A DNA stretch of 64,000 nucleotides from the NCBI RefSeq assembly GCF_002646595.1, contig NZ_PDUD01000037.1, positions 62,001 through 126,000 of the forward strand. Direction: 5' to 3'. Numbering within the stretch: position 1 is the first letter of the stretch; the number at the start of each line of letters is the position of its first letter. The notes under the pieces were generated by a model that saw nothing but the letters and a program-made list of their open reading frames with translations, had not been told where the DNA came from and made no database searches. The DNA comes from Flavilitoribacter nigricans DSM 23189 = NBRC 102662 (GTDB lineage Bacteria > Bacteroidota > Bacteroidia > Chitinophagales > Saprospiraceae). Made by a program: the position numbers and the translations under genes. This document shows, in pieces, positions 52,315 to 61,960 of this stretch.

Positions 52315-54146
52315 AAAACCAGTCTCGAATATCCAATGCAGTGGAGCAAATCAGGAAAGTTGGATGGATTGGCCCGCTGGTAATACTTTCCCTGCTTAGC
52401 TGCACCTTGAAATCGGCATCCGAAAGGCCACCCAACGTCATTTTAGTGCTGACCGACGATCAGGGGATCGGCGATCTGGGATGCCACGGGAATCCCTGGT
52501 TAAAAACGCCGAATCTGGATGCTTTTTATGCCGACGCGATCCGCCTGACGAATTTCCATGTGAGCCCACTCTGCACCCCCACCCGGGCTGCTCTCATGAC
52601 CGGCCGCTATCCCATCCGAAATGGTACCTGGGCGACTTATAAGGGGCGCGATGCGCTCGCCGAGGGCATTACAACGATCGCTGAGATCTTTCAGCGCAAT
52701 GGTTACGCCACCGGGATTTTCGGTAAATGGCATCTCGGTGATAATTACCCGGTTCGGCCTACAGATAAGGGCTTCGGGCGGGCAATCCACCACAAAGCCG
52801 GTGGGGTGGGCGAGTTGTCCGACTATTGGGGAAACAGCTATTTCGATGACGTCTACTATGTAGATAATGAGCCGCAGTCCTTTGTGGGATACTGTACGGA
52901 TGTCTGGTTCCGGGAAGCCATGAAGTTTATGGAAGCAAAAAAAGAGGAACCCTTCTTTGTGTATTTGCCTACCAATGCTCCGCACGATCCTTTCATCGTA
53001 GCGGAAAACTACGCTGCGCCCTACGCACCACTCGAAGGAAACCAAATTCCCAGTGCAGACTTTTACGGCATGATCGCCAATATTGATGAAAATTTTGGCA
53101 AACTCGGGCAATTTCTCCGGGATCAGGAACTGCTGGACAATACCATCCTGATCTTTATGACGGATAATGGTTCCAGTGGCGGCATGAGTCGGGACGGCGA
53201 ACTGGGATATAATCAGGGCTTTCGCGGCCGGAAAGGGGATGCAACCGACGGCGGGCATCGTGTACCGTTCTTCATTCGCTGGCCGGACGGGAATATTCGG
53301 GGAGGACTCGACATCGGCGAACTCAGTGCCCATATCGACCTCTACCCTACCCTGGCTGCTTTGTGCCGGCTAGATCTGCCGGATACCGGGCAACTGGACG
53401 GCCTTGATCTTTCCTCCCTGCTGCTGCGTAATACGGAACGTTTGCCGGATAGAACGGTTTTTGTTCACCATCGTCAGGATTGGCGGCCTCCTCTGGCGAC
53501 AGAACAGACCTGCCTGATGCGGGATCAATGGCGGCTGATCAATGGCCGCGAGCTCTACGACGTAGAACGGGATCGCCATCAGGATACCGACCGGGCGGAG
53601 GATTTTCCGGTAATGGTCCGGTCCATTTTACAGGATAATGACCGTTTTATTAGTACCAGCATGCGGCAACCGACTTACCGCGAAATGCCCGTGACCGTGA
53701 TTGGCAATGAGCACCAGCCGGAGGTAAAGCTTACCATTCAGCATGCCATTGGCGAAGGGAAAGGCATTTGGAAAGCCCAACAGGTGGCCGAAGGCCTGAA
53801 AAATCCAAATAATACCCATGCGCTGCGTGTTGACCGGGCCGGATGGTATAAAATCGCCTGCCGACGCTGGCCGAAGGAATGTCCCGGGCCCTTGCACGGC
53901 GTTCCGGACAAAAATCCCAAGGGACTGTTCGATTACCGGATCATTAAGCCGGAAAAGGCCAGGATCAGTATTGCCAATCAGTTGCACGAACAGATCATAT
54001 TGGGGAGGGAGGAGGCTGCTGTCTTCACTGTATACCTGGAGGAAGGAAAAACCTTACTCGTAAATGACTTCGTTGAAGGCCGGGAGCAATATGGCGTGTA
54101 TTACACTTATATCCGCTTTTTGGAAACCGGTCCGGAACATCCCTGA
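52311..54146 (+). CDS. S1 sulfatase lipoprotein
   Basis: A 611-residue lipoprotein sulfatase (lipobox LSLLSC). The formylglycine residue would be Cys88 in LCTPTRAALMTG; metal ligands are in VLTDDQGIGD and FMTDNGSSGG; IFGKWHLGDNYPVRP completes the active site. It resembles the sulfatase at 38250 over its full length including the ~140-residue C-terminal beta module (DRAGWYKIACRRWPKECPG), so the two are paralogues. The start at 52311 overlaps the stop of the DUF5060 gene (ATGA), giving coupling. The frame is open upstream to 52257 but that stretch is inside the previous gene and is not used. Confidence 0.93.
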   Translation: MKNQSRISNAVEQIRKVGWIGPLVILSLLSCTLKSASERPPNVILVLTDDQGIGDLGCHGNPWLKTPNLDAFYADAIRLTNFHVSPLCTPTRAALMTGRYPIRNGTWATYKGRDALAEGITTIAEIFQRNGYATGIFGKWHLGDNYPVRPTDKGFGRAIHHKAGGVGELSDYWGNSYFDDVYYVDNEPQSFVGYCTDVWFREAMKFMEAKKEEPFFVYLPTNAPHDPFIVAENYAAPYAPLEGNQIPSADFYGMIANIDENFGKLGQFLRDQELLDNTILIFMTDNGSSGGMSRDGELGYNQGFRGRKGDATDGGHRVPFFIRWPDGNIRGGLDIGELSAHIDLYPTLAALCRLDLPDTGQLDGLDLSSLLLRNTERLPDRTVFVHHRQDWRPPLATEQTCLMRDQWRLINGRELYDVERDRHQDTDRAEDFPVMVRSILQDNDRFISTSMRQPTYREMPVTVIGNEHQPEVKLTIQHAIGEGKGIWKAQQVAEGLKNPNNTHALRVDRAGWYKIACRRWPKECPGPLHGVPDKNPKGLFDYRIIKPEKARISIANQLHEQIILGREEAAVFTVYLEEGKTLLVNDFVEGREQYGVYYTYIRFLETGPEHP

Positions 54147-54245
54147 TTTGGACGCTATACTCCGGAGGCTCAAATTTTTTATCATAAATTCCCGGCCAGA
54201 TAAATCAAACTCTTCCAACTATTAACCCTTAGAATTCGACAACTT

Positions 54246-55592
54246 ATGCTGATCATCGACCTGAAGATCCAAAGTGAAAAATGGCTGGATGCCGGCCGGA
54301 CAGGGCTTTACCTGTTACCTCTTTTGCTTACGCTGTTAATCGCCGGGTGTACGGTCAATACCGAAAAAAGTACATCCTCGCAACCGGAGGAAAACGCAAT
54401 CGAAAATACAGGTTTCCCCTTCCGATTGCCGGATGAAAGACCGCAGCGAAAACTGAGCGCAGCGCTGGAACGGAACTATACCCGGTATATGGCTCCCCGG
54501 CCGGAGGATAATGAGCTGTATTCCCAGTTTAAGTATACTGAATTAAAAGGTTTCGACTACCACGGCCACGACGGCACGGTTTCGCGCCGCGATCCGTCTA
54601 AGGTGATCTTTGCCAATGGGAAGTATTATGTGTGGTACACCTACCGGCATACCCCTACCCCCCCGAAAGGGGCCGAACTGAGCAACGATAGTATTCCTTC
54701 CCGGGATTGGGATCTGGCCGAGATCTGGTACGCTACCAGCGAGGACGGCTTTACCTGGGAAGAACAGGGAGTTGCTGTCGCCCGTCCGCCCAAGCCCCAG
54801 GTGGGATGGCGCTCGGTAAGTACCGCTGATATTCTGGTTTGGGAAGGTAAATACTACCTCTATTACCAGGGATTCCTGGAAGCCAGCGGCAAACGCGGCG
54901 ATGACTGCCCGGTGGCCGTATCCTACGCCGATTCGCCGGATGGCCCCTGGACACCTTACCAACAGGTGGTGATCCCCAACGGCGCGGTCGGTGAGTGGGA
55001 TCAGTACTCTATCCACGATCCTCATCCGTTTGTTTATAAGGGCAAGATCTATCTGTATTACAAGTCTGATTTTGACGGAGATCCCCGTTTGGTACGGATG
55101 CAGGGACTGGCCGTGGCCAATGATCCGTTGGGCCCTTTCGAGAAACATCCGTTGAATCCAGTCATCAATTCCGGCCACGAAACCTCGCTGTTTCCCTTTA
55201 AAGAAGGCATGGCGGCTATGGTGACCAGAGACGGGAATGAACACCATACGATCCAGTACGCTGCGGATGGTGTGAATTTCGAGATCGCATCGATTGTTTC
55301 CCTCCTGCCGACCGCCGCCGGGTCTTTTGTGCCGGATGCCTTTACCGATTCCAACGACGGACGCGGTATCACCTGGGGCCTTTCCCATTTTACCAACGTC
55401 ACTACCTGGGCGGAAAACCATTCGGTACTCACCCGTTTTGATTGTGACCTGAGCCTGGATGTAGATGACTATGACATGAAAAAACATAATGAATATTACA
55501 AACCTGAATTTTACTACCAGCATGCGCTGAATACCAGTCAACTGGAACGGATCGCAAAGACTAACCAGTTGCTGCTGGACCAATCGGAATAG
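54246..55592 (+). CDS. GH117-like glycoside hydrolase lipoprotein (2)
   Basis: A 448-residue lipoprotein (lipobox LIAGC, Cys ~36) with the GH117-type five-bladed propeller. Motifs shared with the protein at 21428 are SRRDPSKVI, LAEIWYATSEDGFTWEEQGVAV, IHDPHPFVYKGKIYLYYKSD, INSGHETSLF and HTIQYAADGVNFE; the Asp of RDPS and HDP and the His-Glu of GHE are conserved. The N-terminal segment before the propeller lacks the other copy's helical motif, and a C-terminal tail (HNEYYKPEFYYQHALN) is present instead. Divergence from copy 1 suggests a different linkage or sulfation preference. Part of the susCD enzyme set. Confidence 0.75.
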   Translation: MLIIDLKIQSEKWLDAGRTGLYLLPLLLTLLIAGCTVNTEKSTSSQPEENAIENTGFPFRLPDERPQRKLSAALERNYTRYMAPRPEDNELYSQFKYTELKGFDYHGHDGTVSRRDPSKVIFANGKYYVWYTYRHTPTPPKGAELSNDSIPSRDWDLAEIWYATSEDGFTWEEQGVAVARPPKPQVGWRSVSTADILVWEGKYYLYYQGFLEASGKRGDDCPVAVSYADSPDGPWTPYQQVVIPNGAVGEWDQYSIHDPHPFVYKGKIYLYYKSDFDGDPRLVRMQGLAVANDPLGPFEKHPLNPVINSGHETSLFPFKEGMAAMVTRDGNEHHTIQYAADGVNFEIASIVSLLPTAAGSFVPDAFTDSNDGRGITWGLSHFTNVTTWAENHSVLTRFDCDLSLDVDDYDMKKHNEYYKPEFYYQHALNTSQLERIAKTNQLLLDQSE

Positions 55593-55920
55593 GGTTAGTT
55601 CGGCTCCGGTTTATGGGATTATTGGTGCTCCGGGTTTTCTTAGTTGATTTGTGTGGGTAGAGGACTATCTTATGTGACATTGGACGTGATCATGAATTAG
55701 GATGTATTAAAAGAAAGTTTTATTTCGCACATTGGGAATACTCCAAAAAGCGAATATGTAGCTAATTTTAGATCCCCTTACCAGGGAAAGATCGATCCGA
55801 ACCACATCACGCTGCGTCGGGTCATAATAGAACATACCTTATAGGCTGTGAACCATTTGTAGTATATTCCACTCCGATTATTCGCCATTTTTACGCAATT
55901 ACCACCCTAAAATTGCTAAC
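55593..55920. other. intergenic region before the third sulfatase of the locus
   Basis: About 330 bp between the GH117-like gene and the sulfatase. No gene-like ORF, no strong hairpin and no tandem TTGTCYAGT site is seen. The length suggests a separate promoter for the sulfatase, but no clear TAnnTTTG box with a -33 partner could be picked. Confidence 0.3.
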
Positions 55921-57564
55921 ATGGTACCGTATACTAGTTCTGGCTTTTCGCTTTTGCTCATACTTCTGGGATCGTGTGCACTGGTCTCCTGTTCAAACGA
56001 GACGAAGACCGCAGCAGCACCCCAACCTCCCAATATCGTTTTCATCATGTCCGATGATCACGCGTACAATGCAGTTGGTGCTTACGGCAGTCGTTTGGCC
56101 GCAGTTAATCCAACACCGGTGCTGGACGAACTCGCCGCCAGCGGCCTGTTATTCACCAATGTTTTCTGTACCAATTCCATTTGCACCCCCAGTCGGGCCA
56201 ACATCCTTACCGGTCAGTACAGTCAGACTAACGGCGTTTTAGACCTCGACGGTCGCTTACCGGTTGAAAAGCAATACCTGCCGCAGGAATTGAAAAAACT
56301 CGGTTACCAGACGGCTATGGTCGGTAAATGGCACCTGAAGGAAGCGCCCGATGCCTTCGATTATTACAATGTATTGCCGGGCCAGGGAAAGTACTTTGAT
56401 CCGATCCTCTACACCCGGGAAGAAGGGCAGCGCGTAGATACCCTACGCTTTGGCCAGGGCCTGCGCCGGGCAGTCAACATTACGCAATACACCGGCCATT
56501 CTTCGGATGTGATCACGGACATCACGCTCGACTGGCTGGATAACAAACGGAAAAAAGATCAGCCTTTTTTCCTGATGCATCACTACAAAGCTCCCCACGA
56601 TGATTTTGAGTTTGCCTCCCGTTACGAAGATTATCTTTCGGAAGTGCATATTCCAGAACCCGCTTCTCTATACGACCAGCCGAATTTCGGTTCCGCTGCG
56701 CTATTCGGCGAAAATGGCGAACTGGTACACCGCATCGGCACTTCGGTTTCGGACCGGCACCGGTACCGTTCCTATACCCAACAGTACGGTATTGAGGCCG
56801 AACCCCGGGATTCTGCTACTTCCCTGGCCTATCAGGAATACCTGAAAAGGTACTTACGCTGTGTGAAAGGCGTAGACGATAATTTGAAACGACTGTTCGA
56901 TTATCTGAAAGCCAATGACCTTTGGGAGAATACGATCATCGTGTACACCGCGGATCAGGGTATGATGCTCGGTGAGCACGACTATATGGACAAGCGCTGG
57001 ATGTACGAGGAGTCCATGCGGATGCCCTTTATCGTACATTACCCGGCTCTCGTAGGTGAGGGCGACCGCTCGGATCGCCTGATCAACAATACGGATTTCG
57101 CTCCCACTCTGATTGAACTGGCCGGTGGATCCGTGCCGGATTACATGCAGGGAAAAAGCTTTGCCGATGTAGTGCGGGGCGAAGAAGCCACGAACGCCCG
57201 CACTGCAACCTATTATCGCTACTGGATGCACCTGGTGCATCACGACGTGCCGGCCCATTTTGGCATTCGGACGGATGATTACAAATTGATCTACTATTAC
57301 AGTGAGCATTACGATACCACCAAATACGGGCAGAAGACCATGATGTGGATGGATGAGTCCTTTCCGATTGAATCAACGCCCAAAGCCTGGGAACTGTACG
57401 ATCTGAAGAAAGATCCCCGGGAACTGGTAAATCGTTACGAGGACCCGGCTTACCGGGAAATAGTGGATGATCTTAAAGCAAAACTGATCAGCATGCGGGA
57501 GGAACTGCAGGAAGGGGATGTCGCGTATCCGCATCTCGGGCAGGTGATCGAAAAATATTGGTAA
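55921..57564 (+). CDS. S1 sulfatase lipoprotein (second type)
   Basis: A 547-residue lipoprotein sulfatase (lipobox LVSC). Cys88 in ICTPSRANILTG is the formylglycine precursor (canonical CxPSR); metal ligands are in IMSDDHAYNA and YTADQGMMLGEHDYMDKRW, with MVGKWHLKEAPDAFDYY between. It has no C-terminal beta module and differs in the active-site lids from the sulfatases at 38250 and 52311, so it should take a different sulfate position. Last gene of the susCD locus on this strand; a strong hairpin separates it from the converging GH29 gene. Confidence 0.93.
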   Translation: MVPYTSSGFSLLLILLGSCALVSCSNETKTAAAPQPPNIVFIMSDDHAYNAVGAYGSRLAAVNPTPVLDELAASGLLFTNVFCTNSICTPSRANILTGQYSQTNGVLDLDGRLPVEKQYLPQELKKLGYQTAMVGKWHLKEAPDAFDYYNVLPGQGKYFDPILYTREEGQRVDTLRFGQGLRRAVNITQYTGHSSDVITDITLDWLDNKRKKDQPFFLMHHYKAPHDDFEFASRYEDYLSEVHIPEPASLYDQPNFGSAALFGENGELVHRIGTSVSDRHRYRSYTQQYGIEAEPRDSATSLAYQEYLKRYLRCVKGVDDNLKRLFDYLKANDLWENTIIVYTADQGMMLGEHDYMDKRWMYEESMRMPFIVHYPALVGEGDRSDRLINNTDFAPTLIELAGGSVPDYMQGKSFADVVRGEEATNARTATYYRYWMHLVHHDVPAHFGIRTDDYKLIYYYSEHYDTTKYGQKTMMWMDESFPIESTPKAWELYDLKKDPRELVNRYEDPAYREIVDDLKAKLISMREELQEGDVAYPHLGQVIEKYW

Positions 57565-57593
57565 ATACCGGCCCCGTTAGTAAGCTATATCAG

Positions 57594-57624
57594 GCCTGCC
57601 GGATCCCGACCGGGACCGGCAGGC
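57594..57624. terminator. strong hairpin between converging sulfatase and GH29 genes
   Basis: GCCTGCCGG (57594-57602) pairs with CCGGCAGGC (57616-57624), and inside it TCCCG pairs with CGGGA with one bulged A. There is no T-tail on either side. Its position between two stop codons indicates a bidirectional transcription barrier. Confidence 0.55.
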
Positions 57625-57633
57625 TCAATCGAA

Positions 57634-59172
57634 TCACTCCATCTCTATCTTTACGACCGTGGCGGTCTCATTCATTGGCGCCTCGGGAAGGACAACGTAA
57701 TTATCGTGATCGTCGAAAGCAAATTCCAGTTCCTCATCAATGCCCAGCACACTTACTCTTTTAACGGGGTATTTCGGCGGGTAAGCGATTGATTTCAAAC
57801 TTTTCAGCACTACCTTCTGTCCTGGTTTCGGGGCTCCCAGAAAAATAGCGTATATGGTTTTCTGATCCTTGGATTCGGTAAAGCGCACATCGGTCGCTGA
57901 GTATTTCACCGTCGCTGATTGCCCCCCGAAATGGCCTTCATCAGCTTTGGCAGTACCGTAGCCGTATTCCAGGCGGGGCCGGGTATCGTAGATGGCTTCG
58001 CCGTAAGTATGTAGCCATTTTCCCATCGCGCGCAGCACCTGTTTCTGCGCTTCCGGGATAGATCCGTCTGCTTTTGGCGATATGTTGAGCAACACGATCC
58101 CGTTTTTACTGACCACGTCGATAAAATTCCGGATAACCAGGGCCGGGTCCTTATAGGTCTGACCGTCTACATAACTCCAGGATTGATTACTCAGGGTAAT
58201 ATCCGTCAACCAAACGCGCTCCGATACGTCTTTCTTCCCACCCTGCTCAATATCGAGAATGCTGACCTCTATGGGCAGATCATCTTTTTTGTGGGCGATT
58301 ACTACTTCCTGTCCCCGTTCCCGGGCATGATTGAGGTAATAAGCACAAAATTCCTGCCGGTAATTTTCGGGGATTAGGTTCAGCCACACATCGAACCAAA
58401 TGATATCCGGGTTGTACTGGTCAATCACCTCCTTCAACTGCCCAAACCAATAGGGGTTCCAGTCCTCCTCCGGTACATTGCCGTAGAGCCAGCGTAGCGG
58501 CTCCTCCGTACTGGAGGTGGCCCAGTCCGGATGGTAGGGAAAATGACTGGACCAACCGTTCCAGTGTGCAGTATCAGCCGCATTACGCTGGAGATTACGG
58601 GCGTGGTGAAAACTGGTGATCAGCTTCATACCCCGATCGCGTAGGGCGGTTGCCATCTCCCCGGTAATATCTCTCTTCGGTCCCATGTCGACTGCATTCC
58701 AGGGATTGAGATCGCTGTCCCACATGGCAAAGCCGTCGTGGTGCTGGGCGACGGGACCACCCCAGCGGGCTCCGGCTTCCTGCATCAAATCGGCCCAGGC
58801 TGCTGCGTCGAAGTGCTCACCCGTAAATTCCGGGATCAGATCGTGGTAACCAACCTCGCTCTGGTCTCCAAAAGTAGCCTGGTGGTGTTGGTATTCCTTG
58901 CTGCCCTGTATATACATATTCCGCGGATACCATTCGCTTCCAAAAGCGGGAACGGTATAGGGCCCCCAGTGAAAGTAGATACCTAATTTAGAGTCGGCAA
59001 ACCACTCCGGGCTTTCGTTGTATTTTTCCAGTGACTCCCAGTCGGCCGTAAAGACTCCGGAACCGGAAGTCGCGTCGGTGGTAGTATCCCGTTCGGAGGC
59101 GCGGACATCTGCACATCGGTATAATGTAGTGGTGGCGGCAAACAGCAGCAGCCAAAAATAGGATCGCATCAT
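57634..59172 (-). CDS. GH29 alpha-L-fucosidase-like lipoprotein
   Basis: A 512-residue lipoprotein or exported enzyme (MMRSYFWLLLFAATTTLYRC) of family GH29, which hydrolyses alpha-L-fucosides and in some members alpha-L-galactosides. Signs: WFADSKLGIYFHWGPYTVPAFGSEWYPRNMY, KHHDGF-like AQHHDGFAMWDSDLNPWNAVDMGPKRDI, the nucleophile Asp261 in DIIWFDVWLN, and LLNISPKADGSIPEAQK. A C-terminal beta-sandwich (~400-512) completes it. The start at 59172 gives the signal peptide; an ATG at 59205 adds 11 residues. It converges on the susCD locus and is probably transcribed alone. L-galactose-containing galactan is a possible target. Confidence 0.92.
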   Translation of the reverse strand: MMRSYFWLLLFAATTTLYRCADVRASERDTTTDATSGSGVFTADWESLEKYNESPEWFADSKLGIYFHWGPYTVPAFGSEWYPRNMYIQGSKEYQHHQATFGDQSEVGYHDLIPEFTGEHFDAAAWADLMQEAGARWGGPVAQHHDGFAMWDSDLNPWNAVDMGPKRDITGEMATALRDRGMKLITSFHHARNLQRNAADTAHWNGWSSHFPYHPDWATSSTEEPLRWLYGNVPEEDWNPYWFGQLKEVIDQYNPDIIWFDVWLNLIPENYRQEFCAYYLNHARERGQEVVIAHKKDDLPIEVSILDIEQGGKKDVSERVWLTDITLSNQSWSYVDGQTYKDPALVIRNFIDVVSKNGIVLLNISPKADGSIPEAQKQVLRAMGKWLHTYGEAIYDTRPRLEYGYGTAKADEGHFGGQSATVKYSATDVRFTESKDQKTIYAIFLGAPKPGQKVVLKSLKSIAYPPKYPVKRVSVLGIDEELEFAFDDHDNYVVLPEAPMNETATVVKIEME

Positions 59173-59205
59173 GTTTGTTGGTTTAATTGTTATTGATCGG
59201 ACCAT

Positions 59206-59815
59206 TAACTTTAAACGGTTCGCCCGATAGCTAATCGGTCCGGCTTTTTAGTAATGGATAATTCCCAGTGAATCCGGTGAAATCCGATTCTTATCTATCC
59301 ATTTTACAAAGGTGACGGTTAAGCACATCAGACAGGGCGACGTATGATTTGGATCCTAATACAAATGGTTCCGGTTGAACTGAGTAGAATGGATCAGACA
59401 ATACCGGTCATACCGGCGGCCAAAAGATGACGCACGGATAGTAGCTTATTGTAAAGGATCGGCAGGTGTACGGTAATACTGCGGTTGACGAGGAAAAGAA
59501 GGAAAGTCGGCGCTGAATACCCGATCCGCTGTAGCGAATTTCTGGTATCATTATTTGTCGCTATACTATTTAGATGATGAGCCAAAATTAGTACATTAGC
59601 AGGTGCGCTGCCAGTAATGAGGTCGCTTCAACATCCCTGTTGCCAAAATCCCTGCTTTAGGGCCCGGTGATAAGGGGGCCGTACCGTCTCTGGTTTCGGC
59701 GGATCCAGTGATCCTTTCACTTTCTCCCCCTAATTTGGAAGTCGCCGGGCGCTTCTTAGTTTCGGTATGCTGCACCAAAGCAAACTACCGTAAAAGTAAT
59801 GCTCAACCGTGTTGC
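59206..59815. other. long noncoding region between divergent GH29 and histidine kinase genes
   Basis: About 600 bp separate the GH29 start from the kinase start at 59816. ORFs present (59394-59585, 59596-59778 on the minus strand) do not look like genes. A GGCCC/GGGCC hairpin near 59657-59676 is the only notable structure. Promoters for both genes must lie here, but no clear TAnnTTTG box was found. Confidence 0.3.
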
Positions 59816-61828
59816 GTGAAACAGATCAAGATCATAATTAGCTTTCTTCTATTGTCGATTTCGCAGAGTGCCTGGTCTCAGGCACCCGACATTTTTGCGA
59901 ATGCCTTCACGGAGGAAATGACCGCCCGGGAGAGATTTTCGATCTATCTGGACTCTATTGATAAATACGTTTACGGCAATCTGGAAATCACCCAACTGGC
60001 TTTGGATGAATGCCGGAAAATACTCGATCAGAAACAGGCTATTCCCGACTCCACCGTCTTTAAGTACATCCTCTATTCTATTTACTTTGAGTACAGTAAG
60101 GCTAGCCCTTTAGGCGCTTTCCAGATAATCGTCGATAGCGAATCTATTCGAAATAGCGAGGGCATTACCGATTCCCAGATCAGGACTTTTAACTACCTCG
60201 AAAGTTTTACCTACATGTCACTGGGTGATCTGGAAGCTGCTCAGAATGCGTACTACGAAGGGATCGAACTGGGGAAAGCGGCTAAGGACACCGGTTCCGT
60301 GGTCAGCAACCTGTATTCCCTGGGGCAACTGTTCGATCAGGAAGGCTATTTCGAAGAGGCGATCCACTGCTATCAGCAGGTTGTTGATTACAGTAAAGTC
60401 TATGCAATAAGGCCGGCTACGCTGGCCCTAACCTACAACGAATTGGTGGAAACTTACACCGATATGAAAGTTTACGATCAGGCATTGCTGGCCCTGCGGG
60501 AAGCTTTCGGGATTATGGATGCCCATGAGCTGAACATACTGAGATCCGACGCTTTGTTGTTGGAGGGGAATATTTACCTGGCCCAGGGTAAACTCGATGC
60601 TGCCGATACTATTTATAATAAGCTCATCACCTTTAATACTACTGCGGAAGATCACAATAATATTGCTAATACCCAGAAGTTTCTCGCCGATCTCTATCGG
60701 GCAAAAAAGAGGTACCCCGAGGCGATCGAGGTATATGAGGGTATTCTCCAGCGTACGGATTCGACTGATTTAGATCGGCAGATCGAAACCTATGCCAATA
60801 TGTACGAAGTGTACGGAGAGCTGGGAGATTTTGCAGCGGCCTACAGGTATGTACTACAACACAATGAAGTGAAGGACCAAAAAGATGAGGATATTAAAAG
60901 ACAGAAGACCGCTTATTTAAAAGTAAGGTACGATTACGAACAAAAAGAAAGAGATAACGCTATTCTCGCGGCAGAGATCGCAAGCAACCGGGCAGAACGG
61001 AAGTTGCTTTACGGAGGCATAGTCCTGTCATCATTATTCATACTCGTGCTTTTCGGGTTTTTTTACCAGAAGAGCAGATACAGCAAAAGGCTGGAAAAGG
61101 AAGTTGCCATCCGCACCGCCAAACTGCAAAGTGCCAACGAATTGCTGGATAGATCCAATCAGGAACTGGAGGAGTTCAACCGGATCTTATCCCATGACCT
61201 AAAAGAACCCCTGCGGAGCATTGTCGGATTCAGCCAACTGGCCGGCAGAAATATTGCCAACCCCGACCAGGCGCTACAGTATCTTGATTTCGTGCTTAGG
61301 GGTGGCCGGCAGTTGGAGCGCCTTATTGCCGACGTAAACCTGTTCCAGACGGCCCATTTGATTATTGATCCCACGCGATCCGTTATCGAAGTTCTGGGCT
61401 TTCTGGAGGAGATTTTTTCAGAGGTTCAAACGAACTATCCGGACAAGAAGCTTGAACTGACCTGCGCTACAGATGATTCTATCCTGGCCCCTCCGGAACT
61501 GTTGAGACCAATTTTCCGAAGTGTCATGAATAATGCAGTACAGTACAATCAACAGGAGATTATAACGATCAAGGTCAGTTACCGGTTAGACGCTCCAATG
61601 CACGTTTTTGAGATCGAGGATAACGGTATCGGTATCGCGCCAAAATACCATGCGCAGATCTTTGAAATGTTCCGGAGATTGAACAGTCGATCGGAACAGG
61701 GAGGATCCGGCCTGGGACTAAGTATCGCCCGACGGCTGATCGAAAAAATTGACGGAGATATCTCGGTGCTTCGCTCCGGGGAAAATGAAGGCAGTACTTT
61801 CCGGATCCGTTTTAAGCAGGAAGCTTGA
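59816..61828 (+). CDS. TPR-containing membrane histidine kinase
   Basis: A 670-residue sensor kinase counted from a GTG at 59816, which gives the signal peptide MKQIKIIISFLLLSISQSAW(SQ). The frame is open upstream to 59708, but that stretch (MILSLSPPNLE) is not signal-like. Order: periplasmic TPR repeats (~30-370, e.g. AQNAYYEGIELGKAAKDTGS, EEAIHCYQQVVDYSKVYA), one transmembrane helix (~400-420, LLYGGIVLSSLFILVLFGFFY), coiled coil, HisKA with FNRILSHDLKEPLRSIVG (His460) and HATPase with NNAVQYNQQ, EDNGIGIAP and GGSGLGLSIARRL. No receiver domain and no adjacent response regulator; the partner is elsewhere. Confidence 0.85.
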   Translation: MKQIKIIISFLLLSISQSAWSQAPDIFANAFTEEMTARERFSIYLDSIDKYVYGNLEITQLALDECRKILDQKQAIPDSTVFKYILYSIYFEYSKASPLGAFQIIVDSESIRNSEGITDSQIRTFNYLESFTYMSLGDLEAAQNAYYEGIELGKAAKDTGSVVSNLYSLGQLFDQEGYFEEAIHCYQQVVDYSKVYAIRPATLALTYNELVETYTDMKVYDQALLALREAFGIMDAHELNILRSDALLLEGNIYLAQGKLDAADTIYNKLITFNTTAEDHNNIANTQKFLADLYRAKKRYPEAIEVYEGILQRTDSTDLDRQIETYANMYEVYGELGDFAAAYRYVLQHNEVKDQKDEDIKRQKTAYLKVRYDYEQKERDNAILAAEIASNRAERKLLYGGIVLSSLFILVLFGFFYQKSRYSKRLEKEVAIRTAKLQSANELLDRSNQELEEFNRILSHDLKEPLRSIVGFSQLAGRNIANPDQALQYLDFVLRGGRQLERLIADVNLFQTAHLIIDPTRSVIEVLGFLEEIFSEVQTNYPDKKLELTCATDDSILAPPELLRPIFRSVMNNAVQYNQQEIITIKVSYRLDAPMHVFEIEDNGIGIAPKYHAQIFEMFRRLNSRSEQGGSGLGLSIARRLIEKIDGDISVLRSGENEGSTFRIRFKQEA

Positions 61829-61898
61829 ATATTCCCGACTGTCGAATGAGCAAACAGCCAGGTGATCAGGCACCCGTTCGGTTCTATTGCTGCAAATA

Positions 61899-61935
61899 GA
61901 GAACGTGAGCCGCCGTGCCGGCAACTCACGTTCTC
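61899..61935. terminator. perfect 11-bp hairpin between converging genes
   Basis: GAGAACGTGAG (61899-61909) pairs perfectly with CTCACGTTCTC (61925-61935) around a 15-nt loop, between the kinase stop and the SnoaL-like stop. Tails are only moderately T-rich, but the position fits a bidirectional terminator. Confidence 0.6.
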
Positions 61936-61960
61936 CAGACTAAAACGAGGAAATTCCGGC

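Noticed and set aside
54543-55583. 346-codon open frame on the minus strand opposite the GH117-like gene
   Set aside because: It mirrors the coding gene, has no family resemblance and low-complexity hydrophobic/basic runs typical of antisense frames in ~50% GC genes.
59708-59815. ATG-started extension of the TPR histidine kinase
   Set aside because: The added 36 residues are Cys- and Pro-rich and would bury the signal peptide; a GTG at 59816 gives a normal export signal.
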